A stretch of DNA of 64,000 nucleotides from Rhizobium sp. SG_E_25_P2 (GTDB lineage: Bacteria; Pseudomonadota; Alphaproteobacteria; Rhizobiales; Rhizobiaceae), in the NCBI RefSeq assembly GCF_029892285.1, contig NZ_JARXVM010000023.1, positions 1 to 64,000 of the forward strand, in the 5' to 3' direction. The notes beneath the pieces are model-generated. The model saw only the letters and a list, made by a program, of their open reading frames with translations, searched no databases and was not told the DNA's origin. Made by a program: the position numbers and the translations under genes. This document shows, piece after piece, positions 44,928 through 54,533 of this stretch; position 1 is the stretch's first letter; each line of letters begins with the position of its first letter.

Positions 44928-46998
44928 GGTCGCCGCCGGGTCCAGAGCCGCCGCGCCTGTTGCCATCCTGCGCATTGGCGAACGCGTGGCGCTGATCGAC
45001 GGCGCGGCGAGCCTGCCTGCCGTGGTGGAGAAACTTTGCGAGCGAATTGTCGAACTCAATGCGGGCAGCCGAGTTTTTGCCGCTGCGGTTCTGCGGGCGC
45101 CGCTCGAAGACAGTCCCGGACCGGCTATTCGTCTTTGCGCGGAATTTCGGGAGTTCGCCGCGCTGAACGGTCTGAACGGCCGTGACCGGTCCAGCCTGTT
45201 GTCGTCCATCTTCGGCTTTGCCGCGCCGATGCTGCAGCTGGATCAGGACGGGTTTCTCAAGGCGCTTCTGGACGAACTGCTCGCCGGCGCGGACCTTCGC
45301 AAGGCAACGCTTGCCCTCGATGTTTTCGGTAATCACGATCTCGGCGTTATCTCCCTGCCCAAACGGCTCCCTATCGGCGAGGGCGCGATATTTGTGGCGA
45401 TCAGCGAGGGTCTGGAGATTCTGCGCCTGGGTCAGCCCGAGCGGCGATTGTCCTCGCCGCAATCCGACAAGCGTATGGCATCGATCCAAAATCGTCGATC
45501 TTTCACTGCCGGACGATATTTGCTCATAGGAAAAGAAGAGCTCATCGAGGCTACGATTACGACTGCAGATCACGGCGACTTTTCCGCTTTGACGGCGCCC
45601 TGGCCCGATGTCGATCTCGACAAGCTCGCATTGCTTCAAGCCGCGGACGAAACCGTTGCGGGAGAAATCGACGTCTATCGCCGCCAGGAGTCCGGAAAAG
45701 GCTCTGTCGCAGATTGGGGCGCCAGCGTTTCTGTGACGCTTGAGGCCTGCCTGCCCTTGCCGCATGGATTGCTGGTGTCCGGTTGGTGTTTCGATCCGGA
45801 AGAGCAGATCGAGGAGATTGTCGCGATCGATTATACGATCGAAGATCCGGTGCTCTCCGATCAATGGGTCCTGACCCCGGCGTGCGAAGCTGTTTTCGGA
45901 ACCGCGCGCGATGTCAGGCGCTTTTCAGTTTTCGCCTCCCGCAGGGAGGATGCGCCGGCGCCTCACGTCGTGACATTGCGTCTCGGGCTCAAAAATGGCG
46001 GCGCGATGTTCGTCGACGCGCCGATATTCGCGCGAGATCTGACCGCGCAGCGCGCCGCAGCCCTAAAGGCGCTGGCGAAACAGGGCAAGAATCTCCTTTC
46101 GCAATTCGAGAAAGTTTACCTGCCGGCCCTCGCGCCTTTGCAGCAAAGCCTGATCGACCGCCAGGAGGTCGAGGATATCCGTCAGTTCGGGCGACGGTCG
46201 TCCAGGCGGATGTCGTTGTTGATCCCGCTCTATCGCGATCTTTCCTTTATCCGATCGCAGTTGATGGCGTTCGCGCGCGACGCGGACCTTGCGGCCTCGG
46301 CGGAAATCGTCTTCATCATCGACGATCCAGCGCTCGCCGATACGGTAGCTATCATGATCGAGGGCGCCGCCTTCGTCTATGATCTCGATCTGAGAGTGGT
46401 GACTCTCAAGCGCAACGGCGGCTATGCGCAGGCCAACAATATTGCGGCCTCCGTGGCGGAGGGCGATGTTCTGGTGTTGATGAATTCCGATGTCGTGCCC
46501 GACAGGCCGGGTTGGCTGGGCCTGCTTGCCGATAAGATGGCGCCTTTACCCCCTTTCTCGGCGATCGGGCCCAAGCTTCTCTACGCCGATGGCGCGATCC
46601 AGCATGTGGGCATGCGGTTCAAGCGGTTTTCCGATGGCCTCTGGCGTAATTTCCATGACTGGAAGGGATTTGGGCGTCATTTTCCTCCCGCCAATATCGA
46701 GGCGCAGGTTGATGCTCTCACCGGCGCCTGCCTGATGATCCGCAAGCATGATTTCATCTCCATCGGCGGCTTGTCGACGGATTATATCGGCGGTGACTTC
46801 GAGGACAGTGATCTCTGTCTGAGGCTGAAGGCGCAAGGCGGACTGATGGTCTGCGCGCCGCAAGCCGAACTGTTCCATTTCGAACGCCAGTCGATTGGCA
46901 GGGAAGACGCCGGCGAGAGGCCGGAAAGCGTCTATAATCGTCTTCTGCACACCCATCGCTGGAACCATATACTCGAAACGTTGGGAAGCGATGCATGA
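44917..46998 (+). CDS. Family 2 glycosyltransferase with long N-terminal extension
   Basis: A 693-residue protein starting at a GTG inside the end of the fusion-protein gene. The C-terminal half (about 430-690) is a GT-A family 2 glycosyltransferase (MSLLIPLYRD, GGYAQANNIA, LVLMNSDVVPDR with its DxD-like site, DFEDSDLCLRLKA). The N-terminal 400 residues are not recognised as a whole, but about 280-375 contains a GWCFDPEEQIEEIVAI stretch similar in pattern to the small protein at 49527-50102. Its stop overlaps the next start (ATGA). Confidence 0.85.
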   Translation: MSSKVAAGSRAAAPVAILRIGERVALIDGAASLPAVVEKLCERIVELNAGSRVFAAAVLRAPLEDSPGPAIRLCAEFREFAALNGLNGRDRSSLLSSIFGFAAPMLQLDQDGFLKALLDELLAGADLRKATLALDVFGNHDLGVISLPKRLPIGEGAIFVAISEGLEILRLGQPERRLSSPQSDKRMASIQNRRSFTAGRYLLIGKEELIEATITTADHGDFSALTAPWPDVDLDKLALLQAADETVAGEIDVYRRQESGKGSVADWGASVSVTLEACLPLPHGLLVSGWCFDPEEQIEEIVAIDYTIEDPVLSDQWVLTPACEAVFGTARDVRRFSVFASRREDAPAPHVVTLRLGLKNGGAMFVDAPIFARDLTAQRAAALKALAKQGKNLLSQFEKVYLPALAPLQQSLIDRQEVEDIRQFGRRSSRRMSLLIPLYRDLSFIRSQLMAFARDADLAASAEIVFIIDDPALADTVAIMIEGAAFVYDLDLRVVTLKRNGGYAQANNIAASVAEGDVLVLMNSDVVPDRPGWLGLLADKMAPLPPFSAIGPKLLYADGAIQHVGMRFKRFSDGLWRNFHDWKGFGRHFPPANIEAQVDALTGACLMIRKHDFISIGGLSTDYIGGDFEDSDLCLRLKAQGGLMVCAPQAELFHFERQSIGREDAGERPESVYNRLLHTHRWNHILETLGSDA

Positions 46999-48275
46999 GC
47001 GCTGATACGCTTCGCATTCTGCAAATCGCCCATAACCATCCGCTCTTCCCGGCGGGCGGCACGGAGGCGGTGGCGATGTCGCTGCATCGTCAAGCGCTCC
47101 TGGGGGGGCATGACAGCTGGTTTCTGGGCGCTCTGGATCGGGATCTCACCAGTCCCCATCCGGGCGCGCATATGATGGCGCTCAGCGCAGATCAGCGCGA
47201 AGCGGCGCTGTTCACCGACAGTTTCGACTATTCCATGCTGGCCCAGTCCGACAGCCTGGGGTTTCTCCGTGAGTTCGGCGATTATCTCGCGGCGCTGCGG
47301 CCCGATGTCGTGCACTTTCACCACGTCATCAATTTCGGTCTTGAAGCGCTGTTCGTCGCCCGTCGCCGCCTGCCGGCGGCCCGGATCGTGGTGACGATGC
47401 ATGATTATTATCTGATCTGCGCCAACAATGGCCAGCTTTTCAAGCATCGCGATCAGACACGCTGCGACGGGCCGAGCCTGATCCAGTGCCGGAAATGCCA
47501 GCCGTCGCTGAGCGCTGAACGGCTCAAGCTGCGAGAACTCGATGTCGCTGCGGCGCTGTCGATGTGTGATGCGCTTGTCTCGCCGTCGATGTTTCTCAAG
47601 GCCAAGATGGAAGACGCCTTGCCTGTCGACAGACCGGTGACGTTCATCGAAAACGGCTATCTGGGCGCGGACGCCAGTTGCGGTCCCCGAACAACAGCAG
47701 ACGGCGTGACCGTGTTCGGCTATTTCGGAAATGTCTCAGCGATCAAGGGGCTCGATCATCTGCTTCAGGCGCTGGCTGTGCTCAAGGCGTCCGGCAAGAC
47801 CGGGTTCCGTCTGCATGTGCATGGATCTCAGCTATACAAGGACGCGGAGTTCCAGGCCCGGCTCGATGCGGCGCTGGCCGAGGTCAAGAGCGAGGTGCAG
47901 TTCTTCGGCGCCTATCGGGCTGAGGATCTGCCGATGCTGATGGCGGATGTCGACTGCGTGGTCTTTCCGTCCGTCTGGTGGGAAAACGCGCCTCTCGTGG
48001 TCTATGAAGCCTTGCATCACGGCAAGGAAATCATCGCCTATCCGCATGGCGGCGCGGCGGAGATTCTGACGCGGCACGAGGCCGGCAAATTGGCTCGGCG
48101 ATCCGATGTCGCCTCGCTGGCGGCGGCGTTGCAGGCTTGCATTGAAACCGCAGCCGATCCGCGCCCTGCCGCCATGCGGCGGCTTCCCGGAGCGCAGGAA
48201 TTGCTCGACGCGCACCTGGCGCTTTATCGCGGCGCAGCGTCGCCGGAAAACAGGCTTTCCACGGCCGTCCTGTGA
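46995..48275 (+). CDS. Family 4 glycosyltransferase
   Basis: A 426-residue GT-B glycosyltransferase. N-terminal acceptor lobe (QIAHNHPLFPAGGTEAVAMSLHRQAL) and C-terminal donor lobe with VFGYFGNVSAIKGLDHLLQAL, FPSVWWENAPLVVYEAL and GGAAEI, the GT4 donor-binding pattern. A cysteine-rich insert (CRKC) follows CDGPSLIQ. Start overlaps the GT2 stop. Its last 52 bases overlap the oppositely oriented GT4 gene. The sugar transferred is unknown. Confidence 0.9.
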   Translation: MSADTLRILQIAHNHPLFPAGGTEAVAMSLHRQALLGGHDSWFLGALDRDLTSPHPGAHMMALSADQREAALFTDSFDYSMLAQSDSLGFLREFGDYLAALRPDVVHFHHVINFGLEALFVARRRLPAARIVVTMHDYYLICANNGQLFKHRDQTRCDGPSLIQCRKCQPSLSAERLKLRELDVAAALSMCDALVSPSMFLKAKMEDALPVDRPVTFIENGYLGADASCGPRTTADGVTVFGYFGNVSAIKGLDHLLQALAVLKASGKTGFRLHVHGSQLYKDAEFQARLDAALAEVKSEVQFFGAYRAEDLPMLMADVDCVVFPSVWWENAPLVVYEALHHGKEIIAYPHGGAAEILTRHEAGKLARRSDVASLAAALQACIETAADPRPAAMRRLPGAQELLDAHLALYRGAASPENRLSTAVL

Positions 48276-49456
48276 AGCCGGAGGGCATGATCCGCTTCCC
48301 AGCGGGTCAGGATGGTGTCGCGGGCGTTCCTGCGCATGCGCGCGATCTCCTCGCCGCCATTGAGAACCTGCGCAATCGCTGCGGCGATCGCCGCTGGATC
48401 GAAGAAATCAGCCAAAAGTCCGTTTTCGCCATGGGTGATGAATTCCCGCACCGGCGCGGTGTCCGAGCCGATGACGGCGCAGCCGGTCGCCAGCGCCTCA
48501 AGAGACGACCACGACAGCACGAACGGAACCGTCAGGTAGATATGCGCGGCTGACACCTGCAGCACCTTTCGGTAGCTCTCATAGGGCAGGGCGCCGACGA
48601 AATGCGTGCGCGACATGTCGAGATCGGCTGAGGCCATGACCTGGTTATAGTGGTCTTCGGTGTCGTGGCCGGAGCCGTAATAGACGGTCCGGTCGCCGAC
48701 AATGATGGCTTCGACCTCGGCGTCCTGCTTCTGCAGCGTCTGCAGCGCTTCGATGAACGGCTTGAAGCCGCGAAAGGGATCAGCGCCCCGCGCCACATAG
48801 GTGACAACCCGGTCGCCGAACGAGAAGGTCCTCCCTCCGGGCGTCGTATAGATGGCGTCCGGATCCGGCTTCATCACGTCCATGTCGATGCCGTCGGGCA
48901 GCACCCGGATCGCGGATCGGATTGCCGGCGGGAATTGCGATTTCTGCCATTCCGTCGGCGACATCAACAGATCCGCGCGCATCAGGTCGGCGAGGATCGG
49001 CATGTTCAGCAGGCTCGTGAAGAAGCGGTTGGCAAATCCACGATCGCCTTCCAGAAATTCCGTGCTGTCAGCGCTGTTGTTGTAGAACCACTCGCAATAT
49101 TTGACATATTTTGCGTCCGGGAAAACATCCTGCACGAAAGCCCCGGTGCCCCAGCCCGTATGGCCGTAGACGAGATCGGGAACCCAGCCGCGGCTCCGGA
49201 GATCGACCGCCAGTTTGACGACGCTCGCCGATTCCCGCACATATTGCTCGGTCTCGTACAAGGAATGGCTCTCGGGCCGATCGACTTCGACCTCCTGCCC
49301 ATATTCGATCATGCGAACGCCGTCGACCGGCGGATTGCTGCGCCCATCCTTCAGCCCGCGATGGAGCGCGATCACATCATGGCCCCGCGCCACATAATCA
49401 CGCGCGATGCGGGTGAACTGGCCCGGAAAATAGTGATGGATAAACAGTATTTTCAT
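48224..49456 (-). CDS. Family 4 glycosyltransferase (GT4-like, WcaI/ExpE type)
   Basis: A 410-residue GT-B enzyme. Seen: MKILFIHHYFPGQFTRIARDYVARGHDVIALH, the VTYVARGADPFRGFKPFIEAL donor-lobe start and VLSWSSLEALATGCAVIGSDTAPVREF, a typical GT4 signature. It lies downstream of the coiled-coil protein gene on the minus strand, and its 3' end overlaps the plus-strand GT4 gene by 52 bases. Confidence 0.9.
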   Translation of the reverse strand: MKILFIHHYFPGQFTRIARDYVARGHDVIALHRGLKDGRSNPPVDGVRMIEYGQEVEVDRPESHSLYETEQYVRESASVVKLAVDLRSRGWVPDLVYGHTGWGTGAFVQDVFPDAKYVKYCEWFYNNSADSTEFLEGDRGFANRFFTSLLNMPILADLMRADLLMSPTEWQKSQFPPAIRSAIRVLPDGIDMDVMKPDPDAIYTTPGGRTFSFGDRVVTYVARGADPFRGFKPFIEALQTLQKQDAEVEAIIVGDRTVYYGSGHDTEDHYNQVMASADLDMSRTHFVGALPYESYRKVLQVSAAHIYLTVPFVLSWSSLEALATGCAVIGSDTAPVREFITHGENGLLADFFDPAAIAAAIAQVLNGGEEIARMRRNARDTILTRWEADHALRLHRTAVESLFSGDAAPR

Positions 49457-49526
49457 GGCGATAGTCCGTATTTCGACGTTTTGGCCGCAGCCATCCCGAC
49501 GCTGCCCGCGCTGGCCCTGGCAGGCG

Positions 49527-50102
49527 TCAAAAGATGCCGAATAGACGCTTTCGCTTCTTCTGGCTCTTCTCGACGGTCAGTTTTCGCAGCGTCTCGTCGA
49601 TCCGCAAGAAGAACACTTCGGCTGCGTCCAGCCTGCTTTCGATCGCAACCAGCCGATCGGCGATATCGTCAGGCAAGTCGACGGATTGGCCGGGCTGATC
49701 TTGATGTTCCGCGACCTGCTCCGCAAGCGAGTCGATCTCGCTTTTCAAATGGCGCAAGGCATCGTCGTAGCGTTCTCCGAACGCATGCAGCAGCGTATCG
49801 ATCTTGCGGTCGTCGCTTGAGGCGATCGGCAGGGGCGCTTCTCCGGACCGCACCGATTGCGCGATCACCATCAGTCCGTCCAGCGAACTGATGTGAGGCG
49901 CGAGCGTCACATGGAAAGCGTGATCGCCCTTGCCGATCTCAGCCTCGACGAGATCCACTCGCTCGACATTGGCCACTCCGCTGCCCACCACCTGCTGGCC
50001 AAACATGACCCGGATGACGAGATGTTCGTCGGGATTGTCTTCGTTGAATGCCCAGCCAATCAGCTTGCCGTCAACCAATTCGTCCGCGCGGCCTGTCAGC
50101 AT
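49527..50102 (-). CDS. Small protein with possible beta-sandwich domain and coiled coil
   Basis: A 191-residue protein that I do not recognise by family. Residues 1-85 (GRADELVDGKLIGWAFNED, VIRVMFGQQVVGSGVAN, then DLVEAEIGKGDHAFHVTLAP) look like a beta-rich domain seen in glycosyltransferase and polysaccharide-locus proteins. Residues 100-180 are rich in heptads and probably coiled coil, and the tail is basic (KSQKKRKRLFGIF). No signal peptide. It lies 13 bases after xthA and 70 bases before the GT4 gene. Confidence 0.65.
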   Translation of the reverse strand: MLTGRADELVDGKLIGWAFNEDNPDEHLVIRVMFGQQVVGSGVANVERVDLVEAEIGKGDHAFHVTLAPHISSLDGLMVIAQSVRSGEAPLPIASSDDRKIDTLLHAFGERYDDALRHLKSEIDSLAEQVAEHQDQPGQSVDLPDDIADRLVAIESRLDAAEVFFLRIDETLRKLTVEKSQKKRKRLFGIF

Positions 50103-50115
50103 CGCATTGTCTCCT

Positions 50116-50919
50116 TCAGAAAGTCAGTCTTGCGATCACCGGCACATGGTCCGACGGCTTCTCCCAGCCACGCGCGTCGCGCAGGATCTCGATGTCGGTC
50201 AGGTCGGGCGCGAGATCTGCTGACGACCAGACGTGGTCGAGCCGGCGGCCGCGGTCGGAGGCGGCCCAGTCGGCGGCGCGGTAGCTCCACCAGGTGTAGA
50301 GCTTGGCGGGCTCGGGCGCATGCTGGCGCATCAGGTCCACCCAGCCGCCTTTCGCGATGACCTCGAGCAGGCCCTCGGTCTCGACAGGCGTATGGCTGAC
50401 GATCTTCAGCATCTGCTTGTGCGACCAGACATCGTGCTCGAGGGGCGCGATGTTGAGGTCGCCAACCAGAATGCTCGACACTCCGGCCTCGGCATCCGCC
50501 CTGAGCGCCTTCATTTCCTCGATATAGTCGAGTTTGTGCGCGAATTTCGGATTCTTGGCCGCATCGGGTTCGTCGCCGCCTGCCGGCACATAAAAGTTGT
50601 GCAGGCGAATGCGCTTGCCCCCGGTCTCGACCAGCGCCGACACATGACGCGCATGGCCGACATTGCCGTGGTCGCGGCAGTCGATCTCCGACAGCGGCAG
50701 TTTGGACAGGATGGCGACGCCGTGATAGCCCTTCTGACCGTTGATCGCCTGATGCTGATATCCGCGCGCGGCGAAAGCCTCGGCGGGGAACAGCTCATTG
50801 GCGCATTTGGTTTCCTGCAGGCAGAGAATGTCCGGGTTTTTTTCGTCGAGTAATTTTTCAACGATCGGCAGTCTCAGGCGGACGGAATTGATGTTCCAGG
50901 TGGCAAGCGTCAGCGTCAT
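50116..50919 (-). CDS. xthA: Exodeoxyribonuclease III
   Basis: AP endonuclease and 3'-5' exonuclease of base excision repair, 267 residues. Motifs: TWNINSVRLRLP, the metal ligand Glu in CLQETK, VGDLNIAPLEHDVW, RRLDHVWSS and the catalytic SDHVPV at the C-terminus. It lies downstream of the lolA-like and ftsK genes on the same strand, an order common in Rhizobiales. Confidence 0.95.
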   Translation of the reverse strand: MTLTLATWNINSVRLRLPIVEKLLDEKNPDILCLQETKCANELFPAEAFAARGYQHQAINGQKGYHGVAILSKLPLSEIDCRDHGNVGHARHVSALVETGGKRIRLHNFYVPAGGDEPDAAKNPKFAHKLDYIEEMKALRADAEAGVSSILVGDLNIAPLEHDVWSHKQMLKIVSHTPVETEGLLEVIAKGGWVDLMRQHAPEPAKLYTWWSYRAADWAASDRGRRLDHVWSSADLAPDLTDIEILRDARGWEKPSDHVPVIARLTF

Positions 50920-51015
50920 GAAGATTCGTCCGTTTGTTTTGGCCGGACACTAAACGAACCGCCCGAAAATCCCAATCGATTTTCAGGCGGTTTGTCGATG
51001 GCGCAGTCGTTGGCC

Positions 51016-51663
51016 TCAGCGCTGCTTGTCGAGAATCTCGGGCGGCATGCGGAACACGCGTTCGTCGAAGGACAGGCCGGTCTGGACATTGAAGATCATC
51101 ACCGACGTATCCTTGCCCTGGTTGTCGGTGATGGTCCACTGACGCAGGTCATAGGTCTTGGGGTCGAACATCATGGTGATGGTCGAATCGGCGAAGATGG
51201 ATCGGTCGCCGAGCTTGATGGTAATGAGGTCAGGCTCTTCCTTGACGTCGCGCACCATCTTGCCGCCCAGGTCGATCTTGGTGTCGAGCAGCAGGGCGAG
51301 CGGCGTTTTCGACAAGGGATAGAGATCCCAGGTCTTTAGCTTGACATTGCCGATGGCGACATTGCGACCGTCGGAAATCACCCGCATCGGCGAGGGATTT
51401 TCATAGTTGAAGCGGATCTTGCCGGGGCGTTCGAGATAGAACTTGCCGCCGGTCTGCTCGCCGCGCGGGCCGAACTGCACGAACTCGCCCGCCATCGTCT
51501 TCACCGAAGAAAAGTGGTTGGCGATGGTCTGGGCGACCGATTTCGATTGGGCGGCGGCGAAATCGACAGGCGACAAAGCCAGCAAAGCCGAAAAACCCAG
51601 GCCCGCCAGCACGGTGCGGCGGCTTGCAGTCTTTTCAGGCGTTTGAAGCGTCTTGCGCGGCAT
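51016..51663 (-). CDS. lolA: LolA-like outer membrane lipoprotein carrier
   Basis: A 215-residue periplasmic protein of the LolA fold, which ferries lipoproteins to the outer membrane. The signal peptide carries a twin-arginine-like stretch (SRRTVLAGLGFSALLAL) and probably ends near DFAAAQ. The mature part shows FVQFGPRGEQTGGKFYLERPGKIRFNYENPSP, typical of the family. It is downstream of ftsK and upstream of xthA on the minus strand. Confidence 0.87.
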   Translation of the reverse strand: MPRKTLQTPEKTASRRTVLAGLGFSALLALSPVDFAAAQSKSVAQTIANHFSSVKTMAGEFVQFGPRGEQTGGKFYLERPGKIRFNYENPSPMRVISDGRNVAIGNVKLKTWDLYPLSKTPLALLLDTKIDLGGKMVRDVKEEPDLITIKLGDRSIFADSTITMMFDPKTYDLRQWTITDNQGKDTSVMIFNVQTGLSFDERVFRMPPEILDKQR

Positions 51664-51741
51664 TCTGGTCTCCTTTTTGGGCTTTTCTCCCTAGAAAGTG
51701 CGGCGCCTTCAAGGCGTTCCGCACAGGCTGAGAAAAAGCGC

Positions 51742-54414
51742 CTAGCGTGCGAGGACGTCGTCCTCGGTGGGAACGAGGATCTCGCGCTTGCCGGCGTGGT
51801 TGGCCGGTCCGACGATGCCCTCTTTTTCCATGCGTTCGATGATCGAGGCGGCCCTGTTATAGCCAATCCCCAGGCGACGCTGGATATAGGATGTCGACGC
51901 CTTGCCGTCGCGCAGCACCACCGCCACGGCCTGGTCATAGGGATCGTCGGATTCGGCCAGGTTGCCGGTTCCGGCGGGGCCATGTCCGCCCTCGCCATCC
52001 TCATCCTCGTCTTCGGTGATGGCGTCGAGATATTGCGGCGACCCTTGCGTCTTCAGGAAGGCGACGACATCCTCGACCTCGCCGTCTGAGACGAAGGGAC
52101 CGTGAACGCGCTGGATGCGTCCGCCGCCGGCCATATAGAGCATGTCGCCCATGCCGAGCAGCTGTTCGGCGCCTTGTTCGCCGAGAATGGTGCGGCTGTC
52201 GATCTTCGACGTCACCTGGAAGGAGATTCGGGTCGGGAAGTTGGCCTTGATCGTGCCGGTGATGACATCGACCGACGGGCGCTGCGTGGCCATGATCACA
52301 TGGATGCCGGCGGCGCGGGCCATCTGGGCCAGCCGCTGCACGGCGCCTTCGATATCCTTGCCGGCGACCATCATCAGGTCGGCCATTTCGTCGATGATGA
52401 CGACGATATAGGGCAGCGGCTTGAGGTCGAATTCCTCGCTCTCATAGATCGCCTCGCCGGTCTGGCGATCAAAGCCTGTTTGCACGGTGCGGGTGATCTG
52501 CTCGCCCTTGTCCATCGCCTGGGTCACGCGGGCGTTGAAGCCGTCGATATTGCGGACGCCGATCTTGGACATTTTCTTGTAGCGCTCTTCCATCTCGCGC
52601 ACCGTCCATTTCAGCGCCACGACGGCCTTTTTCGGGTCGGTGACGACGGGCGAGAGCAGATGCGGAATGCCGTCATAGACGGACAGTTCGAGCATTTTCG
52701 GATCGATCATGATCAGCCGGCACTGTTCCGGCGTCATCTTGTAGAGCAGCGACAGGATCATGGTGTTGATGGCGACCGACTTGCCCGAGCCGGTGGTGCC
52801 GGCCACCAGGAGATGCGGCATCTTGGCGAGGTCGGCGATCACAGGTTCACCGCCGATCGTCTTGCCCAAGGCCACGCCGAGCTTGGCCTTCGAGCCGTCG
52901 AAATCGCGTGAGGCGAACATTTCGCGCAGATAGACCATTTCGCGGTTGCGATTGGGCAATTCGATGCCGATGGCGTTGCGGCCGGGCACCACCGCTACAC
53001 GGGCGGCGATCGCGCTCATCGAGCGGGCGATGTCGTCTGCGAGGCCAATGACGCGGGAGGATTTGATGCCGGGGGCGGGCTCGAGTTCGTAAAGCGTCAC
53101 CACCGGGCCGGGACGGACATGGATGATATTGCCCTTGACGCCGAAATCGTCGAGCACGCCTTCCAGGATGCGGGCATTGTGCTCCAGCGCATCGCTCGAC
53201 AGCGTCGCGTCTCGAGCTACGTTCTTGGCTTCGGCGAGCAGTCCGATCGGCGGCAGGTCAAAGCCGTTGTCCGTGCGCGTCGCCAGCTGCGCCGGTCGCG
53301 CCATACGCGGCTGCGGTGGGCGCGCGGCGGTCTGTTGCGGCGGCTGCGGGGGCTGGATCGGCGCCGGCCGGCGGGGTCCGCGCGGCTCGGCCTTCACGGC
53401 CCAATCGTCGTCGTCGTCGTCGTCCGGCATCAGTCCCATGGGCCGGTGACGGTCGAGCTCCAGCGTCTCGTCGTCATCCTCGTCGTCATAGCCGGCGTCG
53501 AGCGGCGGCGTGGAGATGATCCGGCGCAGGAAGGGACGCTTGTCGTCGTTCAGGTCCGGCTCGACGCGACCGCCTGCCGATTGCAGGCCGAATTCCTCGT
53601 CATTGAGGTCGAAGGGATGTTCGATGTCGCGGCGGGATTGCGGACGTCCCGGCTTGCCGGTCAGTCGGCGCAGCCGCGCCTGCAGCGAAAATATCGCATG
53701 CGCTGTATAGCCCCTGATATAGGCAAAGGCGCTTTCGCGTTCGTCGTCTTCCTCGATCAGGCTCGGCTGGCGGTCTGAGCGCGCATGCCGGATCGGCATT
53801 ACGGCGCGGGCTTCATCCTCCTCATTCTCCTCGGGCTCTTCGGTGACGATCAGATTGGCGGCGAAGGCGAGCAGGCCGAAGGCGGGGGCTGCGCAGATCG
53901 TCCCGATCACGGCGGCAAGCGCGCCTTGCGGATAGGCGCCGATAAACAGGCCAGGAAATTTCAGGATCATGTCGCCGAACACGCCGCCAAGCCCGTTGGG
54001 GATCGGCCAGGTCGCAGGCGCCGGAAAGCAGGACAACGACGCCGCCGCCAGCACCGAACCGCCAAACCAGGCCGCGGCCCGCTTGATCAACCGGTAGACC
54101 GGCACGTTGAGGATCATCATCAGCGCCCAGGCGAACACGGGCAGCAGCGCCATCACCGAGGCCAGGCCGAAGAACTGCATCATCATGTCGGCGAAATAGG
54201 CGCCGCCCGAGCCGAGCAGATTGGTCGGCGCGCGCGAGGTGGCGTTGGAATAGCTGGGATCCATCACGTCCCAGGTTGACAGCGCCGTCGTGGCGAGACC
54301 GAGCAGGCCGAGCAGCGCAAAACCCGCCACCGCCTTGATCTGTCGCCAGAGAAAGGCCGTGAGGATAAAGCGCAGAGAGCGGTTTTCATACTCCGCCGGG
54401 ATGCTTCTCGCCAT
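51742..54414 (-). CDS. ftsK: DNA translocase FtsK
   Basis: Septal DNA pump that clears chromosome ends and activates XerCD, about 890 residues. Four or so membrane segments (about 25-195), an acidic/Pro-rich linker (about 195-390), a RecA-like motor with Walker [10 protein letters not shown] (about 540) and Walker [12 protein letters not shown], and a C-terminal winged-helix gamma domain ([30 protein letters not shown]). The ATG at 54414 ([11 protein letters not shown]) is preferred over the upstream one at 54450. A CtrA-like box lies about 85 bases before it. Confidence 0.95.
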   Translation of the reverse strand: MARSIPAEYENRSLRFILTAFLWRQIKAVAGFALLGLLGLATTALSTWDVMDPSYSNATSRAPTNLLGSGGAYFADMMMQFFGLASVMALLPVFAWALMMILNVPVYRLIKRAAAWFGGSVLAAASLSCFPAPATWPIPNGLGGVFGDMILKFPGLFIGAYPQGALAAVIGTICAAPAFGLLAFAANLIVTEEPEENEEDEARAVMPIRHARSDRQPSLIEEDDERESAFAYIRGYTAHAIFSLQARLRRLTGKPGRPQSRRDIEHPFDLNDEEFGLQSAGGRVEPDLNDDKRPFLRRIISTPPLDAGYDDEDDDETLELDRHRPMGLMPDDDDDDDWAVKAEPRGPRRPAPIQPPQPPQQTAARPPQPRMARPAQLATRTDNGFDLPPIGLLAEAKNVARDATLSSDALEHNARILEGVLDDFGVKGNIIHVRPGPVVTLYELEPAPGIKSSRVIGLADDIARSMSAIAARVAVVPGRNAIGIELPNRNREMVYLREMFASRDFDGSKAKLGVALGKTIGGEPVIADLAKMPHLLVAGTTGSGKSVAINTMILSLLYKMTPEQCRLIMIDPKMLELSVYDGIPHLLSPVVTDPKKAVVALKWTVREMEERYKKMSKIGVRNIDGFNARVTQAMDKGEQITRTVQTGFDRQTGEAIYESEEFDLKPLPYIVVIIDEMADLMMVAGKDIEGAVQRLAQMARAAGIHVIMATQRPSVDVITGTIKANFPTRISFQVTSKIDSRTILGEQGAEQLLGMGDMLYMAGGGRIQRVHGPFVSDGEVEDVVAFLKTQGSPQYLDAITEDEDEDGEGGHGPAGTGNLAESDDPYDQAVAVVLRDGKASTSYIQRRLGIGYNRAASIIERMEKEGIVGPANHAGKREILVPTEDDVLAR

Positions 54415-54498
54415 GGATATCGACTCGCCGGGTTTGCAAATGCCATTCATGGCCGCGCACAGACGCGGCCAGATTGCTCAAACTCTAGCGGCAGAGGG

Positions 54499-54514
54499 TT
54501 AAATGAGCATTAAC
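54499..54514 (-). promoter_or_regulatory. CtrA-type box upstream of ftsK
   Basis: TTAA-N7-TTAAC, the full CtrA consensus, at 54499-54514, about 85 bases before the ftsK start. Control of ftsK by the cell-cycle regulator CtrA would fit alphaproteobacterial practice. The box is also a short hairpin. Confidence 0.55.
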
Positions 54515-54533
54515 CATGGGTGTTTGGCGACTG

